From Siderastrea radians (lineage: Eukaryota; Cnidaria; Anthozoa; Scleractinia; Rhizangiidae), in NCBI GenBank assembly GCA_964017195.1, contig CAXHKT010000142.1:1-64000 (forward strand): a DNA stretch of 64,000 bases, in the 5' to 3' direction. Below, in pieces: positions 27,256 through 37,103 of this stretch (positions within the stretch are counted from its first letter, which is position 1; every line of letters begins with the position of its first letter). The notes below the pieces were generated by a model. The model was not told the DNA's origin. It did no database searches and saw only the letters and a list, made by a program, of their open reading frames with translations. A program made the translations under genes and the position numbers.

Positions 27256-28330
27256 ATGAAGGAAAAAGGCACGAAGAAACACTGCTTCTCGTCATTTAAA
27301 AAACGAAAACCGAGATCTCTGTCATTGGATTGCGCACCTAGCAATCAGCCACTGAGAGCCTTAAAAAAGAGACCAAGCAGAAAAGTCCATAATCAGCTGT
27401 TCAGAGTCGCGGAACTGTCTTCACTTTCGAGAATGAACATCTTTTAAAAGCGAACGAGAAGAGCAGTGACAAGAACTGCTTGTTTTCATTTAAAAAACGA
27501 GAACCAAAACCTTTGTTACTGGACAGTGCGCCCAGTGAGCTACAGAGAACAAAAGAAGAAACTGAACATGAAAGTCCACAATCTGCTAACCTCAGTCATG
27601 CAAATGTCCTCTATTGCGAGAATCAAAGAATGCAAAGCAAGAAAATTGATCTAGAACATCAGAGAAAAAGGACGAGGAGACGAATTGCCTGCCGTCGTTT
27701 AAGAAACGAAAACCAAAATCTTTTTCATTGGATTGTGCATCCAGTTATCATCAACAACCACAGAGGCTCCAAGAAGAGACCAAACAGAACAGTCCACAAT
27801 TACCTGTCCTCGGCCTAGGACCTGTCTTCACGATCAAGAACCGCTGTTTAAGCAAGAAGGGAAAGGCCAAGGAGAACATCGACCTGCCTTCATTTGAAAA
27901 ACCAAACCCTGCACCTAATGAGCCACAGCACCCCAAAGAAGAGACCGAAGAGAAAATGGGACAACAAGCTGTCCTCATCCCTGCAATTGCCTTCACTTTC
28001 GAGAATGGAAGGGTTCAGGGTGAGAGAGATACTCCAAGACAGCAGAGAGAAAACCACAACGAGAGCAACTGCTCACCGTCTCTTAAAAAAAGAAAAACAA
28101 AAGTTTTGTCATTGGACTGCGCACTCAGTGAGCCGCAGAACCCAAAAGAAGAGACCAAACAGAAAATTCCACAATCAGCAGACCTCAGCCCCGGGACTGT
28201 TTTCAATTTTGAAACTGGACATGTTTTGGAAAAGAAACCTGTAACCTTGGACAGACTAGAGGTAAAAGACAAGCAGCAACCTCCAAGCAGTCCAAAATTA
28301 TTGCTTCCCATTATCGTTATTCTCGGCTGA
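27256..28330 (+). pseudogene. Degenerate gene of five ~64-residue repeats (left copy)
   Basis: Five related segments begin near 27,291, 27,484, 27,693, 27,888 and 28,078, spaced 190-210 bp apart. The recurring pattern is SFKKRKPKxLSLDCA, a short variable stretch, KEETKQKxPQSAxLS, then GTVFTFEN. The fourth unit lacks the LSLDCA part. The last unit runs into a hydrophobic end, KLLLPIIVILG, and a stop at 28,330. Units 1, 2 and 3-5 lie in three different frames, and unit 1 has a TAA inside its conserved core, so this is not one open gene. It lies about 540 bp downstream of the GPCR on the same strand. I do not recognise the family; the Lys/Arg-rich pattern could suit a nuclear protein, but that is a guess. 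Alternating exons joined by splicing are possible, though I see no convincing splice sites. Confidence 0.65.
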
Positions 28331-29236
28331 AAAGAACTGTTATGTCACTTAAAATCTATCATAGAAAAGAACTAAACGATATGTACAAAGAAGCTTTTAA
28401 TTCAATTTAGCGGTTTTTACTTGTATGACAGATGACTTTGCTGTTGTAAGTTTTAGCATGACGGTATTCGTAAAATACAAAATGTGTATCTTGATCCGCT
28501 TTATGAAACAAATAAAGCGTCAATAATATTCTTTCCATAGTTCAGGTTATGTTTGCTTTCCTTGTGCCTGAACGTAGTCACGCTGCTTGAGCAGACCAAA
28601 TTGATCATGATAATGAAACGAAACTGTGGTGAATTGTTCTACCTTTTAGCTCGATCGTACCTATCGTAATTGGCATATGTTTTTTGTGATATGTAACTGA
28701 TATGTTGACTAACCTTTTATTAAAACCAGCCTGTTATTGGGATCATATCGGCAAGGCCACAAGTTCCCGCTTAATACCCACTGGACTTACAATGGAAGAG
28801 TGGTTAAGGAGTGTCCAGATTTCAGTGCCTATGACACTGTAGCTTTACTTGATTTGATTACTAGAGGAAATGCCGACGCGATCGTCTAACTAATTAAAGA
28901 GACAAAAAAAGATGTACGCAACGCCTCATCCCTGAACTGCACTCTAACTGCACTCTAACCTCCTTATCCTCACACACTGTGCTGTTATCGATTCTAAATT
29001 TCTTTTATCTTGTTTCCATTGTGATGTTCAAAAAAAAAGTACATTGGTTTAAATTCGAGAAATAACACTGACGCTCAGATACCGATATCTAGACGTGAGG
29101 CAGTTTTAAGGTGCCTTGGAGTTATGAAAACGTTACGTGGAGCTGCCTGACTTTATTTAAACGATGAACACCAAAGTCAATAACCCAATAATTCCAAAAC
29201 CGGAATTACGTGCCAATTTTGTTTCCATGGTAATGT
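28331..29236. other. Non-coding tail of the left inverted arm
   Basis: Matches the reverse complement of about 34,605-35,506, including a stretch around GTGTCCAGATTTCAG and the phrase TTATCGATTCTAAAT. No ORF is conserved. It could hold 3' UTR or unrelated intergenic DNA. Confidence 0.55.
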
Positions 29237-29764
29237 TTAAGACAAACGTTACAGCAAGGAGCTCAAAAGTGTGACCACTTTTAATTAATTCGTATTCTTT
29301 CGTGCAGGTTATCCAATCAGAAGCCGAGGATGACTTCAAGAAAAATAACTCAAACCGCAAAGCGATGTTGCGGCGAAGGCGAAGTTGCTTTTTCATCCAT
29401 GGATGCCTGTGTTTTTTTTTTGAGGATTTAACTTGTCAACTTTGGAGTTTTTGCCTTTGAAATCCTACGCTAGACAAATTTGCAACTTGAAATGCGAAAA
29501 TCAGAGAAATCGATAAGGTGTTTTTTCTTTTTTGGTAAAATTGTTCCTGTTCTCAGTCGAACGGGCCGGGTAAGTGTAGCTAACTGTATAAAGGCTAAAA
29601 GCTCGAAGTGTAAGTAATTTCTACCGCCAGCATAAATGCATTTTTGCTTACTTTTACTTATAAATAACGCGTGGTTACTGTTCATATTTTTCACTGCCAG
29701 TCTTGTGGCTTTTACTACGTCTTTCAGTTAGCGAAGATGTAGCGGTTGACTTCACAGTAATTTT
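29237..29764. other. Non-coding start of the spacer
   Basis: Unique-looking AT-rich DNA just inside the left arm. Short ORFs occur on the minus strand without recognisable protein features. I see nothing to annotate. Confidence 0.5.
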
Positions 29765-30180
29765 CAAAGAGTTATTTTAACTCCAAAAATGGAGTTAAAA
29801 TTTTAGGTTAAAAATAACCCATTTTTTTGGGTATTTTAACTCCTTAATTTAACTCCAATTTTGAGATTATAATTACTCCAGTGGGGGCGTCACTTTAACT
29901 CTATAGAAGGAGTTATATAAACTCCATATGGGAGTTACTATAACTCCAAAAGTGGAGTAAAAACTTTAGGTTAAAAAATTACTCCTTTTGGGGGGTCATT
30001 TTAACTCCCAAATTTAACTCCAATTTCGGAGTTATAATAGCTCCAACGAGGAAGTCACTTTAACTCTACTCCGTCAAAGACTAGGGTTATTTTAACTCTG
30101 CTCCATCAAAGACTAGAGTTATTTTAACTCCATAATCAGAGTTGTAGTTACCCTGAAATCTGAGTAAAATTAACTCCGGT
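29765..30180. repeat. Palindrome-rich AACTCC/GGAGTT repeat cluster
   Basis: TTTAACTCC and its complement GGAGTTA alternate many times, so most of the segment can fold on itself. Two tandem units of about 163 bp start at 29,779 and 29,942, sharing AACTCCAAAA(A/G)TGGAGT and CACTTTAACTCT. They are followed by a 32-bp unit repeated twice from 30,069 (CTCC(G/A)TCAAAGACTAG...). No protein coding is apparent. It may be a non-autonomous element or simple foldback DNA. Confidence 0.8.
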
Positions 30181-30377
30181 ACATTCACCCTATTAGCTTT
30201 TTAGATAAAAGGCAACATCACACAAATTGACTGTCACTATAAAAGATACAACATTATTAATTTAATCCTATTTCATTTTCTTATATGAACAACAGTTTCT
30301 TACAGAATTTGAATTAACAGTAACATAAATGTAAATTTCTAAGACGCTATAATCACACAAATGTATAATTATATAAA

Positions 30378-30850
30378 ATGAAAATAAAGCATGTACAAGT
30401 ATGTATAAATGAAACATGATTTCAAAATATATATTAAAATTCTCTTAAAATTTTTTTGTATTTTATATTTCCAAAAAATCTCATAAATGTTCTTCAATAT
30501 GACTACCTCCATCTGCATGCATCCATGGAGCATAGAAAGAACTTTTTAATCAAGGCTGAATCGTTTTGTGAAATATCCTCTAGAAAGACTGATGTCCTAT
30601 AGAACCTCTGATTATTCAATCTACTGAAAATACATGGTTAAATAAAACCTTTTCAAATTGTTTCAAATTTTGACTGAAAAAGCGGAGGAGCTCTGGTAAA
30701 GCCCTAATGAACAATCTTCCCAGGTAAGAAAGTCAAAACTTTATGAATTCGAATTTGAAGAAAGTTGGAATTTAAAATGACAATACAGGAGAATTCAGCA
30801 ACTCTATCTTTTGTTTAAAATTATAACTGGCTTAAAATTAATTGTCTTAA
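30378..30850 (+). repeat. Diverged direct duplication, copy 1
   Basis: It shares AAAATGAAAATAAAG, a run near ATATATATTAA, the CTGCATG...GGAGCATA segment and CAATCTTCCCAGGTAAGAAAG with the copy starting at 31,117, in the same order. Offsets are about 740 to 860 bp because of indels. Non-coding. Probably two copies of an old repeat. Confidence 0.75.
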
Positions 30851-31116
30851 ATTATTATCTGGAACAGGAACAACAAATTTCTTTTGTGTGCTTTAAATAC
30901 ATTTAAAACTTTTTCCCCCTTAAGGAGCATTGAGGGTTTTAAGTCACTATATATACCGGTATACACCTAATGGCAATAATGTTGCGATAGAACAATGAAA
31001 AAAAAAAGAGAACAGAACGAAGCCAAATAGGAATTCATTAGCCATGGAAATTACATTGTCAGATATGTATCAATTGAGTTGATAAGGCAACAGTATTGCA
31101 ATTAGACTACAAAGCT

Positions 31117-31690
31117 AAAATGAAAATAAAGAAAGTACAAGTGATTTACAATTAAAACATGATTTTAAAATATATATTAACAATTCTCTTAAATTTTTTC
31201 TGTATTTTGTATTTCAAAAAAACCTCAAAAATTAATGTGATTTTTCTTCAATGTCACTACCTTCAGCTGCATGGATGCAGGCATGTATGGAGCATAAAGA
31301 ACTCTATAAGTGAGGCTGCAACAAACAGGATACAATAATTTTTAAAATGTGCCTTCAGAAACACCAATGTGCTATATCACCTCCAATTATTAATCTGCAT
31401 AAATGCAGGGTTACAGATTTCATTTTTGCCCCTTGTGATATAAGCAAATATCAGCTACAGTGGTTACTAATCACATGATCACCCATGTGAATTTTGGCAA
31501 ATTCAATTAAAACTAAAATTAATTGTACTAAATTTTGACTTGAAAAACGCTGGACAGGAGCCAAATGATGAACAATCTTCCCAGGTAAGAAAGTCAAAAT
31601 TTTATGAAGAAAAAATGAGAATATGAGAATAAAGCAAAATTCAGTGCATGTTTGTTCCAACGCAGCTCCATCTTTTCTTTAAAATTATAA
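31117..31690 (+). repeat. Diverged direct duplication, copy 2
   Basis: Second copy of the segment at 30,378-30,850, with indels. It ends next to the inverted repeat at 31,695. I see no gene between or inside the two copies. Confidence 0.75.
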
Positions 31691-31694
31691 CCAT

Positions 31695-31895
31695 AAGTCT
31701 GTGAAGTATGATTGTCTGGTGGAGTGTACTCCTGAGAAGGACTGTTTGTGGTGACATTAACTGACTTTGACATCATCAGAGCCAGCTGGCTTGGTCCTGA
31801 TGATGAATTCTGCTCAGGTTGTCGAAGCGTCAGTCAATGTCACCACAAACATTCCTCTCGGGACTACACTCACCCGGACGATCATACTTCACCAA
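31695..31895. repeat. Head-to-head inverted repeat, Penelope-like terminal repeat candidate
   Basis: About 75 bp ending in GTCACCACAAAC...GACTACACTC...CGATCATACTTCA (right half, 31,812-31,884) recurs inverted in the left half. The two are joined by a centre with CATCATCAG (31,771-31,779) and CTGATGATG (31,797-31,805). The right half contains CTGATGA followed 19 nt later by CGAAGCGTC, which resembles the boxes of hammerhead ribozymes known from Penelope-like retroelements (CTGANGA ... GAAAC). The second box has one substitution. A related copy is at 34,187-34,272. The assignment is inference. Confidence 0.45.
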
Positions 31896-32710
31896 CTCAT
31901 GACATGACACATGGGTCCAAACCTTTTACAAAATTACAACCGCCTTAAATTTTAATTTTCATTCAAGGCCCACCTTCACCCAAATGGCCTTGCGCACTGC
32001 AGTTGCTGTTTATGAATTTCGTGTAACATGAAATTGTTTGTGATCAGGTTATCTTTGAAAATCCGTTTCCTCAAGAGTCATCTTGTTGAAAATCGTCCAT
32101 AAGCATGCAGGAATTTATTCTTCAGTTATCAAGCTGTTGTTTCCTGGAATTATTTTGTGACTGTGCTGGCCAAACATATTTTTTTCACTCTTACTTTGTC
32201 CAATATGTTTCCTGCCAAAGATACCTCGCAGTTGAAGATGCTATACGGTTATCCCGAAGGAGAATATTGTCAGTATTCGTCTCAGAGGAGCTTGTGTTAT
32301 GAAGCAAAAAACCCCAGAGATTTAATCTATCTTTTGTAGTGATCTGATTGTATTGGATGTAGGACTTTCGCAAGTAAGTTTGATTCCTATGATTCGATTT
32401 TATTTGCGGGTCAGTAAACAGAATGGCTCGCAATTGTGTAATAAATGAATGGTTTTGCAGAACTGTTTTCTTTTTTCTTCCTCTTTAATTAATTCACATA
32501 TAACAATCGTCACTTAAGTATAATTGCCTACTATTATCAGCTCACACTGAATAAGATATGAAACTACTCGAACATAATTCGTCAATTTGTTCTTCAGTCG
32601 AGTGTTCAAATATATATCTCAAAGCTGAAAGTAACGAATAAGTAAGATGACGAGTTGAACAGGCCATTCACTTCTTTTTTTTTCATTGCTATACAAATAT
32701 TAGTATAATT
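31896..32710. other. Non-coding spacer DNA
   Basis: AT-rich sequence with only short overlapping ORFs on both strands. No motif or family recognised. Confidence 0.5.
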
Positions 32711-32820
32711 GCTCAGGGGATTATAGGGATTCTCACTTTCTGATTGGTCGAGGATTACGTCATATGTCGCTATAATAACCCCTCGCGGGGTAATTGAGCA
32801 AGAGTGCTAAATTTAAGGCA
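32711..32820 (+). promoter_or_regulatory. Possible promoter of the recombinase pseudogene
   Basis: A short segment directly upstream holds an ATTGG (inverted CCAAT) box at about 32,743 and TTACGTCAT (CRE-like) at about 32,755. It also has an imperfect inverted repeat: TTGCTCAGGGGATTATAG against the complement of CTATAATAACCCC...TAATTGAGC. Such a cluster next to the first exon suggests a promoter. No transcript evidence is available. Confidence 0.3.
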
Positions 32821-34155
32821 ATGTTACCGAGGAAGAGATGAACGCCTTGAAAGGAAATTAAATTCCGAAGAGCGCAAAAGATGCCACTAAGTTTGGCGTA
32901 GCACTTTTCAAAGGTAAGATATCAATGTTTTGCTGATAAAATCAAATTAACCTGTTAAATACTAATGGAAAAATTGTAGCAAAATCTGCGTAATGCTTTC
33001 TTCATTTACAGAATGGTTTCAACAACAAAACGAATTTAAAACATAATTAGAAAACATGAAAGTAAACGAAACGAGACGAAAAGACAGCAGTTTTTACAAG
33101 AAGACTAGCTTGTCGTTGCGAGCGGCTCTCGACCGTCATCTAAAGTCACTAAAGCACAACAAAATATTTTTCCATTTGCGATAACCACTTATTCAGCGAA
33201 GCCAATAAAACACTCAACTGCTACCTGAAACAACTTGTCTCCGAGGGCAAAATAGCTGGCACAGTTCACAAAAATATACTTACTGATGAAACCCTCAGGA
33301 AATTGTATGGCGAATGCCGACACTCCCAATTCTCGACTTTTAATTCAAACAGCCTGGTTCTTCGTCTCCATCTACTTTGGAAAGAGGGGAAGGGAAAATC
33401 AACATTTGCTGAAGAGGTCGATGCTTCGCCTCATGAAAACGGCTGATGGGGAAGGGTACTTTGAATTAAACAAGAGTGAGCCAGGAGCTGTATTGAGCAG
33501 CAAAAACAATACAGGGGGTCTCCACGGGTCCGAAGATCACTAGGACGGCAAAGTATTTCCTTTGGCCACTTCAAAGAGATGTCCGGTGTATTCTAGCCAT
33601 CTCCCAAACTCAGAAGCGTTATTTCAAAGGCCAAAAGATCTCAGCTCTGCGAAGTTCAATCCCCCAACCGACAACACTTGGTGCGAAGAACGAAAACTCG
33701 GGCACATACCTTCGAAACATGCTGCGGAAGATGACAGAAAAAGCAGGCATCGTGCCTAATCTTACAAACCATTCCTTGAGAGCGACAACAGTCACTGTCT
33801 TGTCCACAAATAACATCGAAACGCGGAAAATGAAGGCCATAACTGGGCACAAAAGTGATACAAGTATGGAAGGCTACTGTGAGCGACCAACGCTCAATCA
33901 GTCCAAACAAATGTCATCAGCCTCACCTCTTTCATCAACGGCATAGAAAGTCCCGAGACATCTCTTTCAGTTCCATCAACTTCCACGACTACAGTTCCTG
34001 CAATGGACTCTTCAAGCAAGCAAAGATTCCCGTTGGGAAGACACGAGAAAAACTTCCAGCTGTCCACAGGTTTGAATCTTGGAGCGATTCCTCCTTCTGG
34101 AAATTTCCACAATTGCTCGTTCACCTTTAATGTCAATGTAAACAATGGCCCTTAA
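32821..34155 (+). pseudogene. KIAA1958-like (DUF3504) tyrosine-recombinase pseudogene
   Basis: Two exons can be read. Exon 1 ends at 32,913 before GTAAGA, with the peptide TKFGVALFK just upstream. A 98-bp intron ends in TTTACAG at 33,011, and exon 2 begins EWFQQQNEF. Exon 2 then shows family-like pieces in changing frames: KKTSLSLRAALDRHLKS, NHLFSEANKTLN, ASEGKIAG-like, FGKRGRENQHLLKRSML, EPGAVLSSKNNTGGLHGSED, and a recombinase C-terminal core TNHSLRATTVTVLS ... ITGHKSDTS ... GYCERPT. The last contains the HxLR, GH and Tyr positions of tyrosine recombinases. It ends with SGNFHNCSFTFNVNVNNGP and TAA at 34,153. Several frameshifts (for example near 33,540-33,600 and 33,920) and stops inactivate it. 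This family is thought to derive from Crypton transposons. It lies in the spacer of the inverted duplication and is flanked by related ~73-bp direct repeats. Confidence 0.85.
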
Positions 34156-34186
34156 CTTTTCGGATTGAACTGGCCGCAATTGGCTT

Positions 34187-34272
34187 CTTGATAGACCCGC
34201 TCAGGTTGTCGAAACGTCAGTCAATGTCACCTTAAAGAGTCCTTCTCAGGACTACACTCACCCGGCCGATCA
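34187..34272 (+). repeat. Second copy of the Penelope-like repeat fragment
   Basis: 34,199-34,272 matches 31,812-31,884 in the same orientation: GCTCAGGTTGTCGAA(A/G)CGTC, then GTCAATGTCACC, then GACTACACTCACCCGG(C/A)CGATCA. Here the GAAACGTC box is intact, but the upstream CTGATGA-type box is degraded to CTTGATAG. Confidence 0.6.
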
Positions 34273-34300
34273 CAATTTACCGAATTAAGGTCAGTTCTTG

Positions 34301-34510
34301 TTAGTTGAATACTATTATAATGGAAAATAAAAATTTAGGCCTACTGCCACCATTCTGTTCTTTGTCATTTGCTACATGATGAGTTGAATGAGCTTTTTTG
34401 CTTAGAACGTCTCCTTTTTCGATAGTAAAGACAGCTCCTGGACTGAGGACTGCTGATTTGGAATCTTTCTGTATGGTATCTTCCCTGTGGACCTTGTGGC
34501 TTTGAAACAC
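34301..34510 (-). pseudogene. Third, diverged C-terminal fragment of the repeat protein
   Basis: The 69-codon minus-strand frame reads REDTIQKDSKSAVLSPGAVF, then a variable part, then GGSRPKFLFSIIIVF and a stop. It parallels the last repeat and hydrophobic tail of the genes in both arms (KEETKQKIPQSADLSPGTVF ... SSPKLLLPIIVILG). It lies outside the inverted arms, about 1 kb from the right-arm copy. No upstream repeats are visible, so it is a fragment or a lone exon. Confidence 0.6.
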
Positions 34511-35506
34511 ACATTGAAATAATTACATTAGAATCGATAACAACACGTTGGTTGAGAGGAACGGCGTGTAATTAACGTTTATTTATCCTGTCCTCTAAGT
34601 CCACTACCATGGAAACAAAATTGGCACGTTTCAGTAATTCCGTTTTAGTAATTATTGGGTTGTTGACTTTGGATTCATCGTTTAAATAAAGTCAGGCAGC
34701 GAGACATAACGTTTTGATAACTCCAAGGCACCTTAAGGTCGCTCACTGCTAGATATCAGTATCTGAGGGTTGGTGTTATTCCTCGAATTTAAACCAATGT
34801 ACTCTTTTTTACCATCGCAATGGAAACAAGATAAACGAAATATAATTTAGAATCGATAACAGCACAGCGAGTGAAGAAAACGAGGTTAGAGTGCAGTTCA
34901 GGGATGAGGTGTTGCATATATCTTTTTTTGTCTATTTAGTTAGACGATCGTGTTAGCATTTCCTCTGGTAATCAAATCAAGTAAGGCTACAGTTTCATAG
35001 AAACTGAAATCTGGACACTCCTTAACCACTCTTCCATTGTACGTCCAGTGTGCATTAAGCGGGAACTTGTTGCCTTGCTGATATGATTCCAATAACAAAC
35101 TGGTTTTAATAACAGGTTAGTGACATCTCAGAAACCACAAAAAATATGCCACACGATAGCTACGATCGAGCTAAAAGGTAAAACAATTCACCGCTGACAG
35201 TTTTTTTTTTTCATTGTCATCATCAATTTGGTTTGCTCAAGCGGCGTTTTACGTTCTTCTGTTCAGGCACTAGGAAAGCAAACATAACTTTAACTATGGA
35301 AAGAATATATTTAATTTGAGCTTTATTTGTTTTATAAAGCGACTCAAGTAACAATTTTTGTATTCTACGAATACCGTCATGCTATAGCTAACAACATCAA
35401 AGTCATCTGTCATACAAGTAAAAAGCGATAAATTGAACTAAAAGCTTCCCTGTACATGACGGTTAGCTCTTTTCTATGGTAGATTTTAAGTGATATACTT
35501 TTCTGT

Positions 35507-36595
35507 TCAGCCGAGAATCGCGATAATAGGAAGCATGAATCTGGGACTGTTAAATGGAGCTTGCTCCTTGTCTTTTATATTACCTCTAGTCTGTGCAAGC
35601 TTAGAGGTTCCTTTTCCAAAACATGTCCAAGTTTCAAAAGTGAAAACAGTCCCGGGGCTAAGGACTGCTGATTGTGGACTTATTTGTTTGATCGCTTCTT
35701 TTGGGTTCTGCGGCGCACTGAGTGCACAGTCCAATGACAAAACTTATGTTTTTCTTTTTTTGACAGACGTTGAGCAGTTGTCCTCGTAGTGGTTTTCTCT
35801 CTGCTGTCTTGGAGTATCTCTCTCACCCTGAACGCTTCCATTCTCAAAGTGAAGGCAATTGCAGGGCTGAGGACAGTTGATTGACCCATTTTCTGTTTGG
35901 TCTCTTCTTTTGGGCTCTGTGGCTCATTAGGTGCAGGGTTTGGTTTTCAAATGAAGGCAGGTCGATGTTCTCCTTGTCCTTTCCCTTCTTGCTTAAACGG
36001 CGGTTCTCTATCGTGGATACAGGTCCTAGGCCGAGGACAGGTAATTGTGGACTTTTCTGTTTTGGTTCTTTCTTCGAGCCTCTGTTGTTGTTCATGATCA
36101 CTGGATGGTTTTCGTTTCTTAAACGACAGCAGGCAGTTCTTCTCCTTGTTTTTTTTTCTCTGATGTTCAAAATCAGTTTTCTTGCTCTGTATTCTTTTAT
36201 TCTCGCAAAGAAGACAGTTGCAGGACTGAGGGTAGCAGATTGTGGACTTTCATGTTCAGTTTCTTCTTTGGTGCTGTGTAGCTCACTGGGCGCACTGTCC
36301 AGTAACAAAGGTTTTGGTTTTCGTCTTTTAAGTGAAGAGTCAAACAGCTCTTGTCACTGCAGCTCTTCTCGTTCGTTTTTAAAAGATGTTCATTCTCGAA
36401 AGTGAAGACAGTTCCGCGACTCAGAACAGCTGATTGTGGACTTTTCTGTTTGGTCTTATTTTTAGGACTCTGTCCCTGATTGCTAGGTGTGCAATCCAAT
36501 GACAGAGATCTCGGTTTTCGTTTTTTAAATGACGAGAAGCAGTGTTTCTTCATGCCTTTTTCTTTCTGCTGCGATGGACCGTTATCTTTGCTCAT
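35507..36595 (-). pseudogene. Degenerate gene of five ~64-residue repeats (right copy)
   Basis: It has the same five-repeat arrangement as 27,256-28,330 on the opposite strand, read from 36,595 down to 35,507. Unit 1 is the best preserved: a frame with FSSFKKRKPRSLSLDC followed by KQKSPQSAVLSRGTVFTFEN stays open, then passes out of frame into unit 2. Later units lie in other frames, and the end reads SPQSAVLSPGTVFTFE ... RFMLPIIAILG with the stop at 35,507. Different frames are broken in the two arms, which argues for independent decay after the duplication or for undetected splicing. It lies about 510 bp downstream of the intact GPCR on the same strand. Confidence 0.65.
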
Positions 36596-37103
36596 AACAG
36601 TTTCGTTCTCGAAAATAAAGAAATTACATTTTGGGAAATCCGAGTCAATACGACAACCTCAATCGCCAGGCACCGATACCTTAAAGTTGAAAATTCACAA
36701 ATTTATAGCAATTGCAGCCTGTTGTATAGAACAATCACCATGGAAACAACAGAAGCATTTGGAAATATTTAGGTTTTAATCCTCCACAACGCACTGGGCG
36801 TGGTAGGGTGCAATACGTTGAAGGTGTTACCTAAAGGTATATTTGTTTTGGTATTTATATGTGAAACTATGGTAACACATATTCGTGGGCCGTGGATTGG
36901 TAGCAGTAAATAATTTAGGTGTTGCAGACGTGGTTATTTTTAGATTTGTTTAGATGGAGACTCATGGCAACAAATGCGTTGACAGGGCGTGGTTAGGAAG
37001 CCCCTTCGGTTTGACTTTTGCCGGCGAGTATATTAGTATGTGTTTAGATTGGATTTTGTGGCTGCAGAGCATTTTTGTGGGACAACTACTGTTTAAGGGT
37101 TAG

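Larger units (their letters stand above)
24774..29236 (+). repeat. Left arm of a large inverted duplication
   Basis: This segment matches the reverse complement of 34,605-39,075 along its length: upstream DNA, GPCR, repeat-protein sequence and downstream DNA occur in the same order. Homology starts next to the (TA)n tract (shared ATATTGAAA), is clear from about 24,810, and ends near 29,236 after GTTTCCATGGTA. Identity was judged by eye only. Coding parts are decayed in this arm. Confidence 0.93.
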
